Made by a program: the position numbers and the translations under genes. A model generated the notes under the pieces. That model saw only the letters and a list, made by a program, of their open reading frames with translations, was not told where the DNA came from and ran no database searches. Of a stretch of DNA of 64,000 bases, positions 41,379 through 54,565 are shown in pieces. Position 1 is the stretch's first letter. Every line of letters starts with the position of its first letter. Source of the DNA: Meghimatium bilineatum (Eukaryota; Mollusca; Gastropoda; Stylommatophora; Philomycidae); contig CM067298.1 of assembly GCA_034231615.1 (NCBI GenBank), positions 292,020 through 356,019 on the forward strand, written 5' to 3'.

Positions 41379-42927
41379 AACAACAACATCTAACAACAGT
41401 CTGATCTAACAACAATCTGATCTAACAACATTCTGATATAACAACAATACGATCTACCAACAGTCTGATCTAACAACAGTCTGATCTACCAACAGTCTGA
41501 TCTAACAAAAGTCTGATCGACCAACTGTCTGATCTAACAACAGTCTGATCTACCAACAGTCTGATCTAACAACAATCTGATCTACCAACAGTCTGATCTA
41601 ACAACAATCTGATCTAACAACAATCTGACCTAACAACAATCTGATCTACCAACAGTCTGATCTAACAACAATCTGATCTAACAACATTCTGATATAACAA
41701 CAATAAGATCTACCAACAGTCTGATCTAACAACAATCTGATCTACCAACAGTCTGATCTAACAACAATCTGATCTAACAACAATCTGATCTAACAACAAT
41801 CTGATCTAACAACAATCTGATCTACCAACAGTCTGATCTAACAACAATCTAATCTACCAACAGTCTGATCTAACAACAATCTGATCTACCAACAGTCTGA
41901 TCTAACAACAATCTGATCTACCAACAGTCTGATCTAACAACAATCTGATCTACCAACAGTCTGATCTAACAACAGTCTGATCTAACAACATTCTGATATA
42001 ACAACAATAAGATCTACCAACAGTCTGATCTAACAACAGTCTGATCTACCAACAGACTGATCTAACAAAAGTCTGATCTACCAACAGTCTGATCTAACAA
42101 CAGTCTGATCTACCAACAGTCTGATCTAACAACATTCTGATATAACAACAATAAGATCTACCAACTGTCTGATCTAACAACTATCTATTCTAACAACAAT
42201 CTGATCTAACAACAGTCTGATCTAACAACAGTCTGATCTAACAACTATCTATTCTAACAACAATCGGATCTAACAACAGTCTGATCTAACAACAACCTTA
42301 CCTAACAACAGTCTGATCTAACAACAGTCTGATCCAACAACAACCTCACCTAACAACAGCCTGATCTAACAACAACCTCACCTACCAACAGTCTGATCTA
42401 ACAACATTCTGATCTAACAACAATAAGATCTAACAACTGTCTGATCTAACAACAATCTGATCTAACAACAATCTGATCTAACAACTGTCTGATCTAACAA
42501 CAGTCTGATCTAACAACAGTCTGATATAACAACAATAAGATCTACCAACAGTCTGATCTAACAACTGTCTGATCTAAGAACAGTCTGATCTAACAACAAT
42601 CTGATCTAACGACTCTCTGATCTAACAACAATATGATCTAACAACTGTCGGATCTAACAACAATCTGATCTAACAACTGTCTGATCTAACAACAATCTGA
42701 TCTAACATCTGTCTGATCTAACAACAACCTCACCTAACAACAGTCTGATCTAACAACAATCTCATCTATCAACTGTCTGATCTATCAATAATCTTATCTA
42801 ACAACTGTCTGATCTAACAACAATCTGATCTAACAACTGTCTGATCTAACAACTGTCTGATCCAACAACAATCTGATCTAACAACAGTCTGATCTAACAT
42901 TATTCTGATATAACAACAATAAGATCT

Positions 42928-43087
42928 ACCAACAATCTGATCTACCAACAGTCTGATCTAACAACAGTCTTATCTAACAACATTATGATATAACAACAAT
43001 AAGATCTACCAACAATCTGATCTACCAACAGTCTGATCTAACAACAGTCTTATCTAACAACATTATGATATAACAACAATACGATCT
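42928..43087 (+). repeat. Tandem pair of an 80-bp pentamer
   Basis: Two successive five-monomer units: ACCAACAATCTGATCT, C, AACAACAGTCTTATCT, I, then F in the first and AACAACAATACGATCT in the second. The pair recurs near 48,206, 53,295 and 61,670, just after the AACATTATTCTG section. In the 54.9-60.3 kb copy it was removed by the deletion at 59,403. Confidence 0.8.
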
Positions 43088-44303
43088 AACAACAATCTGA
43101 TCTACCAACAGTCTGATCTAATAACAGTCTGATCTAACAACAATCTGATCTAACAACATTCTGATATAACAACAATAAGATCTACCAACAGTCTGATCTA
43201 ACAACAGTTTGATCTACCAACAGTCTGATCTAACAACAGTCTGATCTACCAACAGTCTGATCTAACAACAGTCTGATCTACCAGCAGTCTGATCTAACAA
43301 CATTCTGAGATAACAACAATAAGATCTACCAACAATCTGATCTACCAACAGTCTGATCTAACAACAATCTGATCTACCAACAGTCTAATCTAACAACAGT
43401 CTGATCTAACAACAATCTGATCTAACAACATTCTGATATAACAACACTAAGATCTACCAATAGTCTGATCTAACAACAGTTTGATCTACCAACAGTCTGA
43501 TCTAACAACAGTCTGATCTACCAACAGTCTGATCTAACAACAGTCTGATCTACCAACAGTCTGATCTAACAACATTCTGATATAACAACAATAAGATCTA
43601 CCAACATTCTGATCTAACAACAATCTGAACTAACAACAATAAGATCTACCAACAGTCTGATCTAACAACAATCTGATCTAACAACATTCTGATATAACAA
43701 CAATAAGATATACCAACAGTCTGATCTAACATCAATAAGATCTACCAACAGTCTGATCTAACAACAATCTGATCTAACAACATTCTGATATAACAACAAT
43801 AAGATCTACCAACAGTCTGATCTAACAACAGTCTGATCTAACAACAGTCTGATCTAACAGCAATCTGATCTAGCACCATTCTGATCTAACACCTGTCTGA
43901 TCTAACAACAATCTGATCTAACAACAGTCTGATCTAACAACAGTCTGATCTAACAACAGTATGATCTAACAACATTTCTATCTAACAACAGTCTGATCTA
44001 ACAACTATCTATTCTAACAACTGTCTGATCTAACAACTGTCTGATCTAACAACAATCTGATCTAACAACATTCTGATATAACAACAATAAGATCTACCAA
44101 CAGTCTGATCTAACAACAATCTGATCTACCAATCGTCTGATCTAACAACAATCTGATCTACCAACAGTCTGATCTAACATCAGTCTGATCTACCAACAGT
44201 CTGATCTAACAACAATCAGATCTAACAACAATAAGATCTAACGACAGTCTGATCTAACAACAATCTGATCTACCAACAGTATGATCTAACACCAGTCTGA
44301 TCT

Positions 44304-47300
44304 AACAACAATCTGATTTTAACAACAATCTGATCTAACAACAATAAGATCTACCAACAGTCTGATCTAACAACATTCTGATATAACAACAATAAGATCT
44401 ACCAACAATCTGATCTACCAACAGTCTGATCTAACAACAGTCTTATCTAACAACATTATGATATAACAACAATACGATCTAACAACAATCTGATCTACCA
44501 ACAGTCTGATATAATAACAGTCTGATCTAACAACAATCTGATCTAACAACATTCTGATATAACAACAATAAGATCTACCAACAATCTGATCTACCAACAG
44601 TCTGATCTAACAACAGTCTTATCTAACAACATTATGATATAACAACAATACGATCTAACAACAATCTGATCTACCAACAGTCTGATCTAATAACAGTCTG
44701 ATCTAACAACAATCTGATCTAACAACATTCTGATATAACAACAATAAGATCTACCAACAGTCTGATCTAACAACAGTTTGATCTACCAACAGTCTGATCT
44801 AACAACAGTCTGATCTACCAACAGTCTGATCTAACAACAGTCTGATCTACCAGCAGTCTGATCTAACAACATTCTGAGATAACAACAATAAGATCTACCA
44901 ACAATCTGATCTACCAACAGTCTGATCTAACAACAATCTGATCTACCAACAGTCTGATCTAACAACAGTCTGATCTAACAACAATCTGATCTAACAACAT
45001 TCTGATATAACAACAATAAGATATACCAACAGTCTGATCTAACATCAATAAGATCTACCAACAGTCTGATCTAACAACAATCTGATCTAACAACATTCTG
45101 ATATAACAACAATAAGATCTACCAACAGTCTGATCTAACAACAGTCTGATCTAACAACAGTCTGATCTAACAGCAATCTGATCTAGCACCATTCTGATCT
45201 AACACCTGTCTGATCTAACAACAATCTGATCTAACAACAGTCTGATCTAACAACAGTCTGATCTAACAACAGTATGATCTAACAACATTTCTATCTAACA
45301 ACAGTCTGATCTAACAACTATCTATTCTAACAACTGTCTGATCTAACAACTGTCTGATCTAACAACATTCTGATATAACAACAATACGATCTACCAACAG
45401 TCTGATCTAACAACAGTCTGATCTACCAACAGTCTGATCTAACAAAAGTCTGATCTACCAACTGTCTGATCTAACAACAGTCTGATCTACCAACAGTCTG
45501 ATCTAACAACAATCTGATCTACCAACAGTCTGATCTAACAACAATCTGATCTAACAACAATCTGACCTAACAACAATCTGATCTACCAACAGTCTGATCT
45601 AACAACAATCTGATCTAACAACATTCTGATATAACAACAATAAGATCTACCAACAGTCTGATCTAACAACAATCTGATCTACCAACAGTCTGATCTAACA
45701 ACAATCTGATCTAACAACAATCTGATCTAACAACAATCTGATCTAACAACAATCTGATCTACCAACAGTCTGATCTAACAACAATCTAATCTACCAACAG
45801 TCTGATCTAACAACAATCTGATCTACCAACAGTCTGATCTAACAACAATCTGATCTACCAACAGTCTGATCTAACAACAATCTGATCTACCAACAGTCTG
45901 ATCTAACAACAGTCTGATCTAACAACATTCTGATATAACAACAATAAGATCTACCAACAGTCTGATCTAACAACAGTCTGATCTACCAACAGACTGATCT
46001 AACAAAAGTCTGATCTACCAACAGTCTGATCTAACAACAGTCTGATCTACCAACAGTCTGATCTAACAACATTCTGATATAACAACAATAAGATCTACCA
46101 ACAGTCTGATCTAACAACTATCTATTCTAACAACAATCTGATCTAACAACAGTCTGATCTAACAACAGTCTGATCTAACAACTATCTATTCTAACAACAA
46201 TCTGATCTAACAACAGTCTGATCTAACAACAACCTCACCTAACAACAGTCTGATCTAACAACAGTCTGATCCAACAACAACCTCACCTAACAACAGCCTG
46301 ATCTAACAACAACCTCACCTACCAACAGTCTGATCTAACAACATTCTGATCTAACAACAATAAGATCTAACAACTGTCTGATCTAACAACAATCTGATCT
46401 AACAACAATCTGATCTAACAACTGTCTGATCTAACAACAGTCTGATCTAACAACAGTCTGATATAACAACAATAAGATCTACCAACAGTCTGATCTAACA
46501 ACTGTCTGATCTAAGAACAGTCTGATCTAACAACAATCTGATCTAACGACTCTCTGAGCTAACAACAATCTGATCTAACAACTGTCTGATCTAACAACAA
46601 TCTGATCTAACAACTGTCTGATCTAACAACAATCTGATCTAACATCTGTCTAATCTAACAACAACATCTAACAACAGTCTGATCTAACAACAATCTGATC
46701 TAACAACATTCTGATATAACAACAATACGATCTACCAACAGTCTGATCTAACAACAGTCTGATCTACCAACAGTCTGATCTAACAAAAGTCTGATCGACC
46801 AACTGTCTGATCTAACAACAGTCTGATCTACCAACAGTCTGATCTAACAACAATCTGATCTACCAACAGTCTGATCTAACAACAATCTGATCTAACAACA
46901 ATCTGACCTAACAACAATCTGATCTACCAACAGTCTGATCTAACAACAATCTGATCTAACAACATTCTGATATAACAACAATAAGATCTACCAACAGTCT
47001 GATCTAACAACAATCTGATCTACCAACAGTCTGATCTAACAACAATCTGATCTAACAACAATCTGATCTAACAACAATCTGATCTAACAACAATCTGATC
47101 TACCAACAGTCTGATCTAACAACAATCTAATCTACCAACAGTCTGATCTAACAACAATCTGATCTACCAACAGTCTGATCTAACAACAATCTGATCTACC
47201 AACAGTCTGATCTAACAACAATCTGATCTACCAACAGTCTGATCTAACAACAGTCTGATCTAACAACATTCTGATATAACAACAATAAGATCTACCAACA

Positions 47301-49581
47301 GTCTGATCTAACAACAGTCTGATCTACCAACAGACTGATCTAACAAAAGTCTGATCTACCAACAGTCTGATCTAACAACAGTCTGATCTACCAACAGTCT
47401 GATCTAACAACATTCTGATATAACAACAATAAGATCTACCAACTGTCTGATCTAACAACTATCTATTCTAACAACAATCTGATCTAACAACAGTCTGATC
47501 TAACAACAGTCTGATCTAACAACTATCTATTCTAACAACAATCTGATCTAACAACAGTCTGATCTAACAACAACCTTACCTAACAACAGTCTGATCTAAC
47601 AACAGTCTGATCCAACAACAACCTCACCTAACAACAGCCTGATCTAACAACAACCTCACCTACCAACAGTCTGATCTAACAACATTCTGATCTAACAACA
47701 ATAAGATCTAACAACTGTCTGATCTAACAACAATCTGATCTAACAACAATCTGATGTAACAACTGTCTGATCTAACAAGAGTCTGATCTAACAACAGTCT
47801 GATATAACAACAATAAGATCTACCAACAGTCTGATCTAACAACTGTCTGATCTAAGAACAGTCTGATCTAACAACAATCTGATCTAACGACTCTCTGATC
47901 TAACAACAATATGATCTAACAACTGTAGGATCTAACAACAATCTGATCTAACAACTGTCTGATCTAACAACAATCTGATCTAACATCTGTCTGATCTAAC
48001 AACAACCTCACCTAACAACAGTCTGATCTAACAACAATCTCATCTATCAACTGTCTGATCTATCAATAATCTTATCTAACAACTGTCTGATCTAACAACA
48101 ATCTGATCTAACAACTGTCTGATCTAACAACTGTCTGATCCAACAACAATCTGATCTAACAACAGTCTGATCTAACATTATTCTGATATAACAACAATAA
48201 GATCTACCAACAATCTGATCTACCAACAGTCTGATCTAACAACAGTCTTATCTAACAACATTATGATATAACAATAATAAGATCTACCAACAATCTGATC
48301 TACCAACAGTCTGATCTAACAACAGTCTTATCTAACAACATTATGATATAACAACAATACGATCTAACAACAATCTGATCTACCAACAGTCTGATCTAAT
48401 AACAGTCTGATCTAACAACAATCTGATCTAACAACATTCTGATATAAAAACAATAAGATCTACCAACAGTCTGATCTAACAACAGTTTGATCTACCAACA
48501 GTCTGATCTAACAACAGTCTGATCTACCAACAGTCTGATCTAACAACAGTCTGATCTACCAGCAGTCTGATCTAACAACATTCTGAGATAACAACAATAA
48601 GATCTACCAACAATCTGATCTACCAACAGTCTGATCTAACAACAATCTGATCTACCAACAGTCTAATCTAACAACAGTCTGATCTAACAACAATCTGATC
48701 TAACAACATTCTGATATAACAACACTAAGATCTACCAATAGTCTGATCTAACAACAGTTTGATCTACCAACAGTCTGATCTAACAACAGTCTGATCTACC
48801 AACAGTCTGATCTAACAACAGTCTGATCTACCAACAGTCTGATCTAACAACATTCTGATATAACAACAATAAGATCTACCAACATTCTGATCTAACAACA
48901 ATCTGAACTAACAACAATAAGATCTACCAACAGTCTGATCTAACAACAATCTGATCTAACAACATTCTGATATAACAACAATAAGATATACCAACAGTCT
49001 GATCTAACATCAATAAGATCTACCAACAGTCTGATCTAACAACAATCTGATCTAACAACATTCTGATATAACAACAATAAGATCTACCAACAGTCTGATC
49101 TAACAACAGTCTGATCTAACAACAGTCTGATCTAACAGCAATCTGATCTAGCACCATTCTGATCTAACACCTGTCTGATCTAACAACAATCTGATCTAAC
49201 AACAGTCTGATCTAACAACAGTCTGATCTAACAACAGTATGATCTAACAACATTTCTATCTAACAACAGTCTGATCTAACAACTATCTATTCTAACAACT
49301 GTCTGATCTAACAACTGTCTGATCTAACAACAATCTGATCTAACAACATTCTGATATAACAACAATAAGATCTACCAACAGTCTGATCTAACAGCAATCT
49401 GATCTACCAATCGTCTGATCTAACAACAATCTGATCTACCAACAGTCTGATCTAACATCAGTCTGATCTACCAACAGTCTGATCTAACAACAATCAGATC
49501 TAACAACAATAAGATCTAACGACAGTCTGATCTAACAACAATCTGATCTACCAACAGTATGATCTAACACCAGTCTGATCT
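44304..49581 (+). repeat. 5.28-kb HOR copy 1 (5,278 bp, 330 monomers)
   Basis: Reference copy of the right-half HOR: 330 x 16 - 2, with one 17-mer (44,304) and one 13-mer (46,657). Order: 17-mer, two 176-bp 11-mers (44,401-44,752), GTTTGAT section, GAGATAAC, GATATACC + AACATCAATAAG, AGCACCATTCTG trio, AACATTTCTATCT, H, an AATACGATC / AACAAAAG section (45,380-45,480), CTGACCT, C-B dimers, H pair, GATCC + AACCTCACC, CGACTCTCTG (46,547), 13-mer, GATCGACC (46,793), a second such block to CGACTCTCTG (47,888), AACATTATTCTG, pentamers, and back to the AATCGTC section (49,409). Spot comparison with 42.5-44.3 kb shows only a few substitutions per kilobase. Confidence 0.87.
44401..44752 (+). repeat. 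Two tandem copies of a 176-bp 11-mer
   Basis: Two successive blocks of 11 monomers (44,401-44,576 and 44,577-44,752): ACCAACAATCTGATCT, C, AACAACAGTCTTATCT, I, AACAACAATACGATCT, B, C, AATAACAGTCTGATCT, B, E, F. The left block carries a C-to-A change at 44,511 (GATCT to GATAT in the C monomer) absent from the right block. The same pair with the same change lies 5,278 bp on, and again near 55.0, 60.4 and 63.4 kb. Older pairs near 30.1 and 37.75 kb lack the change. 176 bp falls in the range of common nucleosome repeat lengths, but positioning is speculation. Confidence 0.88.
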
Positions 49582-50350
49582 AACAACAATCTGATTTTAA
49601 CAACAATCTGATCTAACAACAATAAGATCTACCAACAGTCTGATCTAACAACATTCTGATATAACAACAATAAGATCTACCAACAATCTGATCTACCAAC
49701 AGTCTGATCTAACAACAGTCTTATCTAACAACATTATGATATAACAACAATACGATCTAACAACAATCTGATCTACCAACAGTCTGATATAATAACAGTC
49801 TGATCTAACAACAATCTGATCTAACAACATTCTGATATAACAACAATAAGATCTACCAACAATCTGATCTACCAACAGTCTGATCTAACAACAGTCTTAT
49901 CTAACAACATTATGATATAACAACAATACGATCTAACAACAATCTGATCTACCAACAGTCTGATCTAATAACAGTCTGATCTAACAACAATCTGATCTAA
50001 CAACATTCTGATATAACAACAATAAGATCTACCAACAGTCTGATCTAACAACAGTTTGATCTACCAACAGTCTGATCTAACAACAGTCTGATCTACCAAC
50101 AGTCTGATCTAACAACAGTCTGATCTACCAGCAGTCTGATCTAACAACATTCTGAGATAACAACAATAAGATCTACCAACAATCTGATCTACCAACAGTC
50201 TGATCTAACAACAATCTGATCTACCAACAGTCTGATCTAACAACAGTCTGATCTAACAACAATCTGATCTAACAACATTCTGATATAACAACAATAAGAT
50301 ATACCAACAGTCTGATCTAACATCAATAAGATCTACCAACAGTCTGATCT

Positions 50351-50446
50351 AACAACAGTCTGATCCAACAACAACCTCACCTAACAACAGCCTGATCTAA
50401 CAACAACCTCACCTACCAACAGTCTGATCTAACAACAGTCTGATCT
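50351..50446 (+). repeat. 96-bp (six-monomer) insertion in HOR copy 2
   Basis: Between the monomers after AACATCAATAAG there are six extra monomers: AACAACAGTCTGATCC, G, AACAACAGCCTGATCT, G, C and A. They normally belong about 2.4 kb further on in the HOR. The insertion starts 47 monomers after the 17-mer, the same HOR position as the deletion joint at 61,100. The sequence agrees with that joint across the whole GATCC-G-G-C stretch, which suggests the two events are linked by exchange or conversion. Confidence 0.82.
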
Positions 50447-52140
50447 AACAACAATCTGATCTAACAACATTCTGATATAACAACAATAAGATCTACCAAC
50501 AGTCTGATCTAACAACAGTCTGATCTAACAACAGTCTGATCTAACAGCAATCTGATCTAGCACCATTCTGATCTAACACCTGTCTGATCTAACAACAATC
50601 TGATCTAACAACAGTCTGATCTAACAACAGTCTGATCTAACAACAGTATGATCTAACAACATTTCTATCTAACAACAGTCTGATCTAACAACTATCTATT
50701 CTAACAACTGTCTGATCTAACAACTGTCTGATCTAACAACAATCTGATCTAACAACATTCTGATATAACAACAATAAGATCTACCAACAGTCTGATCTAA
50801 CAACAATCTGATCTAACAACAATCTGACCTAACAACAATCTGATCTACCAACAGTCTGATCTAACAACAATCTGATCTAACAACATTCTGATATAACAAC
50901 AATAAGATCTACCAACAGTCTGATCTAACAACAATCTGATCTACCAACAGTCTGATCTAACAACAATCTGATCTAACAACAATCTGATCTAACAACAATC
51001 TGATCTAACAACAATCTGATCTACCAACAGTCTGATCTAACAACAATCTAATCTACCAACAGTCTGATCTAACAACAATCTGATCTACCAACAGTCTGAT
51101 CTAACAACAATCTGATCTACCAACAGTCTGATCTAACAACAATCTGATCTACCAACAGTCTGATCTAACAACAGTCTGATCTAACAACATTCTGATATAA
51201 CAACAATAAGATCTACCAACAGTCTGATCTAACAACAGTCTGATCTACCAACAGACTGATCTAACAAAAGTCTGATCTACCAACAGTCTGATCTAACAAC
51301 AGTCTGATCTACCAACAGTCTGATCTAACAACATTCTGATATAACAACAATAAGATCTACCAACAGTCTGATCTAACAACTATCTATTCTAACAACAATC
51401 TGATCTAACAACAGTCTGATCTAACAACAGTCTGATCTAACAACTATCTATTCTAACAACAATCTGATCTAACAACAGTCTGATCTAACAACAACCTCAC
51501 CTAACAACAGTCTGATCTAACAACAGTCTGATCCAACAACAACCTCACCTAACAACAGCCTGATCTAACAACAACCTCACCTACCAACAGTCTGATCTAA
51601 CAACATTCTGATCTAACAACAATAAGATCTAACAACTGTCTGATCTAACAACAATCTGATCTAACAACAATCTGATCTAACAACTGTCTGATCTAACAAC
51701 AGTCTGATCTAACAACAGTCTGATATAACAACAATAAGATCTACCAACAGTCTGATCTAACAACTGTCTGATCTAAGAACAGTCTGATCTAACAACAATC
51801 TGATCTAACGACTCTCTGATCTAACAACAATCTGATCTAACAACTGTCTGATCTAACAACAATCTGATCTAACAACTGTCTGATCTAACAACAATCTGAT
51901 CTAACATCTGTCTAATCTAACAACAACATGTAACAACAGTCTGATCTAACAACAATCTGATCTAACAACATTCTGATATAACAACAATACGATCTACCAA
52001 CAGTCTGATCTAACAACAGTCTGATCTACCAACAGTCTGATCTAACAAAAGTCTGATCGACCAACTGTCTGATCTAACAACAGTCTGATCTACCAACAGT
52101 CTGATCTAACAACAATCTGATCTACCAACAGTCTGATCTA

Positions 52141-52200
52141 ACAACAATCTGATCTAACAACAATCTGATCTAACAACAATCTGATCTACCAACAGTCTGA
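52141..52200 (+). repeat. Site of a 176-bp deletion in HOR copy 2
   Basis: The section that at 46,841-47,140 holds 19 monomers, including CTGACCT and an E-F-C triad, holds only 8 here. Eleven monomers (176 bp) are gone in register. The spacing from GATCGACC to the next CGACTCTCTG drops from 1,095 (46,793-47,888) to 920 (52,055-52,975), which is -176 plus the extra base at 52,700. The breakpoint cannot be placed exactly, because both sides are runs of B and C. Confidence 0.82.
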
Positions 52201-52699
52201 TCTAACAACAATCTAATCTACCAACAGTCTGATCTAACAACAATCTGATCTACCAACAGTCTGATCTAACAAAAATCTGATCTACCAACAGTCTGATCTA
52301 ACAACAATCTGATCTACCAACAGTCTGATCTAACAACAGTCTGATCTAACAACATTCTGATATAACAACAATAAGATCTACCAACAGTCTGATCTAACAA
52401 CAGTCTGATCTACCAACAGACTGATCTAACAAAAGTCTGATCTACCAACAGTCTGATCTAACAACAGTCTGATCTACCAACAGTCTGATCTAACAACATT
52501 CTGATATAACAACAATAAGATCTACCAACTGTCTGATCTAACAACTATCTATTCTAACAACAATCTGATCTAACAACAGTCTGATCTAACAACAGTCTGA
52601 TCTAACAACTATCTATTCTAACAACAATCTGATCTAACAACAGTCTGATCTAACAACAACCTTACCTAACAACAGTCTGATCTAACAACAGTCTGATCC

Positions 52700-52716
52700 A
52701 ACAACAAACCTCACCT
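52700..52716 (+). repeat. Private 17-bp G monomer
   Basis: AACAACAAACCTCACCT has one extra A compared with the G monomer after GATCC in all other copies. It occurs only here and accounts for the odd base in the 5,327-bp length of this HOR copy. Confidence 0.88.
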
Positions 52717-54085
52717 AACAACAGCCTGATCTAACAACAACCTCACCTACCAACAGTCTGATCTAACAACATTCTGATCTAACAACAATAAGATCTAACA
52801 ACTGTCTGATCTAACAACAATCTGATCTAACAACAATCTGATGTAACAACTGTCTGATCTAACAACAGTCTGATCTAACAACAGTCTGATATAACAACAA
52901 TAAGATCTACCAACAGTCTGATCTAACAACTGTCTGATCTAAGAACAGTCTGATCTAACAACAATCTGATCTAACGACTCTCTGATCTAACAACAATATG
53001 ATCTAACAACTGTCGGATCTAACAACAATCTGATCTAACAACTGTCTGATCTAACAACAATCTGATCTAACATCTGTCTGATCTAACAACAACCTCACCT
53101 AACAACAGTCTGATCTAACAACAATCTCATCTATCAACTGTCTGATCTATCAATAATCTTATCTAACAACTGTCTGATCTAACAACAATCTGATCTAACA
53201 ACTGTCTGATCTAACAACTGTCTGATCCAACAACAATCTGATCTAACAACAGTCTGATCTAACATTATTCTGATATAACAACAATAAGATCTACCAACAA
53301 TCTGATCTACCAACAGTCTGATCTAACAACAGTCTTATCTAACAACATTATGATATAACAACAATAAGATCTACCAACAATCTGATCTACCAACAGTCTG
53401 ATCTAACAACAGTCTTATCTAACAACATTATGATATAACAACAATACGATCTAACAACAATCTGATCTACCAACAGTCTGATCTAATAACAGTCTGATCT
53501 AACAACAATCTGATCTAACAACATTCTGATATAACAACAATAAGATCTACCAACAGTCTGATCTAACAACAGTTTGATCTACCAACAGTCTGATCTAACA
53601 ACAGTCTGATCTACCAACAGTCTGATCTAACAACAGTCTGATCTACCAGCAGTCTGATCTAACAACATTCTGAGATAACAACAATAAGATCTACCAACAA
53701 TCTGATCTACCAACAGTCTGATCTAACAACAATCTGATCTACCAACAGTCTAATCTAACAACAGTCTGATCTAACAACAATCTGATCTAACAACATTCTG
53801 ATATAACAACACTAAGATCTACCAATAGTCTGATCTAACAACAGTTTGATCTACCAACAGTCTGATCTAACAACAGTCTGATCTACCAACAGTCTGATCT
53901 AACAACAGTCTGATCTACCAACAGTCTGATCTAACAACATTCTGATATAACAACAATAAGATCTACCAACATTCTGATCTAACAACAATCTGAACTAACA
54001 ACAATAAGATCTACCAACAGTCTGATCTAACAACAATCTGATCTAACAACATTCTGATATAACAACAATAAGATATACCAACAGT

Positions 54086-54565
54086 CTGATCTAACATCAA
54101 TAAGATCTACCAACAGTCTGATCTAACAACAATATGATCTAACAACATTCTGATATAACAACAATAAGATCTACCAACAGTCTGATCTAACAACAGTCTG
54201 ATCTAACAACAGTCTGATCTAACAGCAATCTGATCTAGCACCATTCTGATCTAACACCTGTCTGATCTAACAACAATCTGATCTAACAACAGTCTGATCT
54301 AACAACAGTCTGATCTAACAACAGTCTGATCTAACATCAATAAGATCTACCAACAGTCTGATCTAACAACAATCTGATCTAACAACATTCTGATATAACA
54401 ACAATGAGATCTACCAACAGTCTGATCTAACAACAGTCTGATCTAACAACAGTCTGATCTAACAGCAATCTGATCTAGCACCATTCTGATCTAACACCTG
54501 TCTGATCTAACAACAATCTGATCTAACAACAGTCTGATCTAACAACAGTCTGATCTAACAACAGT
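54086..54565 (+). repeat. 240-bp tandem duplication in HOR copy 2
   Basis: Fifteen monomers, from AACATCAATAAG through the AGCACCATTCTG and AACACCTG trio, occur twice with an offset of 240 bp (54,181-54,300 equals 54,421-54,540 exactly). The right copy has AATGAGATC (about 54,405) where the left has AATAAGATC, and the left has AATATGATC (54,134) where the right has AATCTGATC. The junction near 54,325 joins GTCTGATCT to AACATCAATAAG. Other HOR copies have a single version. Confidence 0.87.

Larger units (their letters stand above)
37589..44303 (+). repeat. 6,715-bp unit, precursor-like HOR
   Basis: Runs from one 17-mer to the next (420 x 16 - 5, explained by one 17-mer and two 13-mers). It holds two copies of the 176-bp 11-mer near 37.7-37.95 kb, then sections resembling 33-34 kb. 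From 40,038 there are two 1,341-bp sub-blocks (13-mers at 40,038 and 41,379; CGACTCTCTG at 41,269 and 42,610). The end section, 42.9-44.3 kb, matches 48.2-49.6 kb. Later HORs keep one 13-mer and two CGACTCTCTG markers per copy, so this unit looks like an intermediate from which the 5.28-kb HOR was shortened. Confidence 0.75.

Noticed and set aside
44415-44597. 60-codon minus-strand open frame, repeated at 49,693-49,875, 55,020-55,202, 60,442-60,624 and 63,387-63,569
   Set aside because: It starts with TTG, not ATG, and its product is a degenerate 16-residue repeat, as expected from three 16-bp monomers per 48 bp. It is bounded by ordinary satellite TAG triplets at 44,607 and 44,415, exactly 192 bp apart. 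It is open only because three in-frame monomers have GATAT for GATCT. No ribosome binding site, promoter or other gene context exists.
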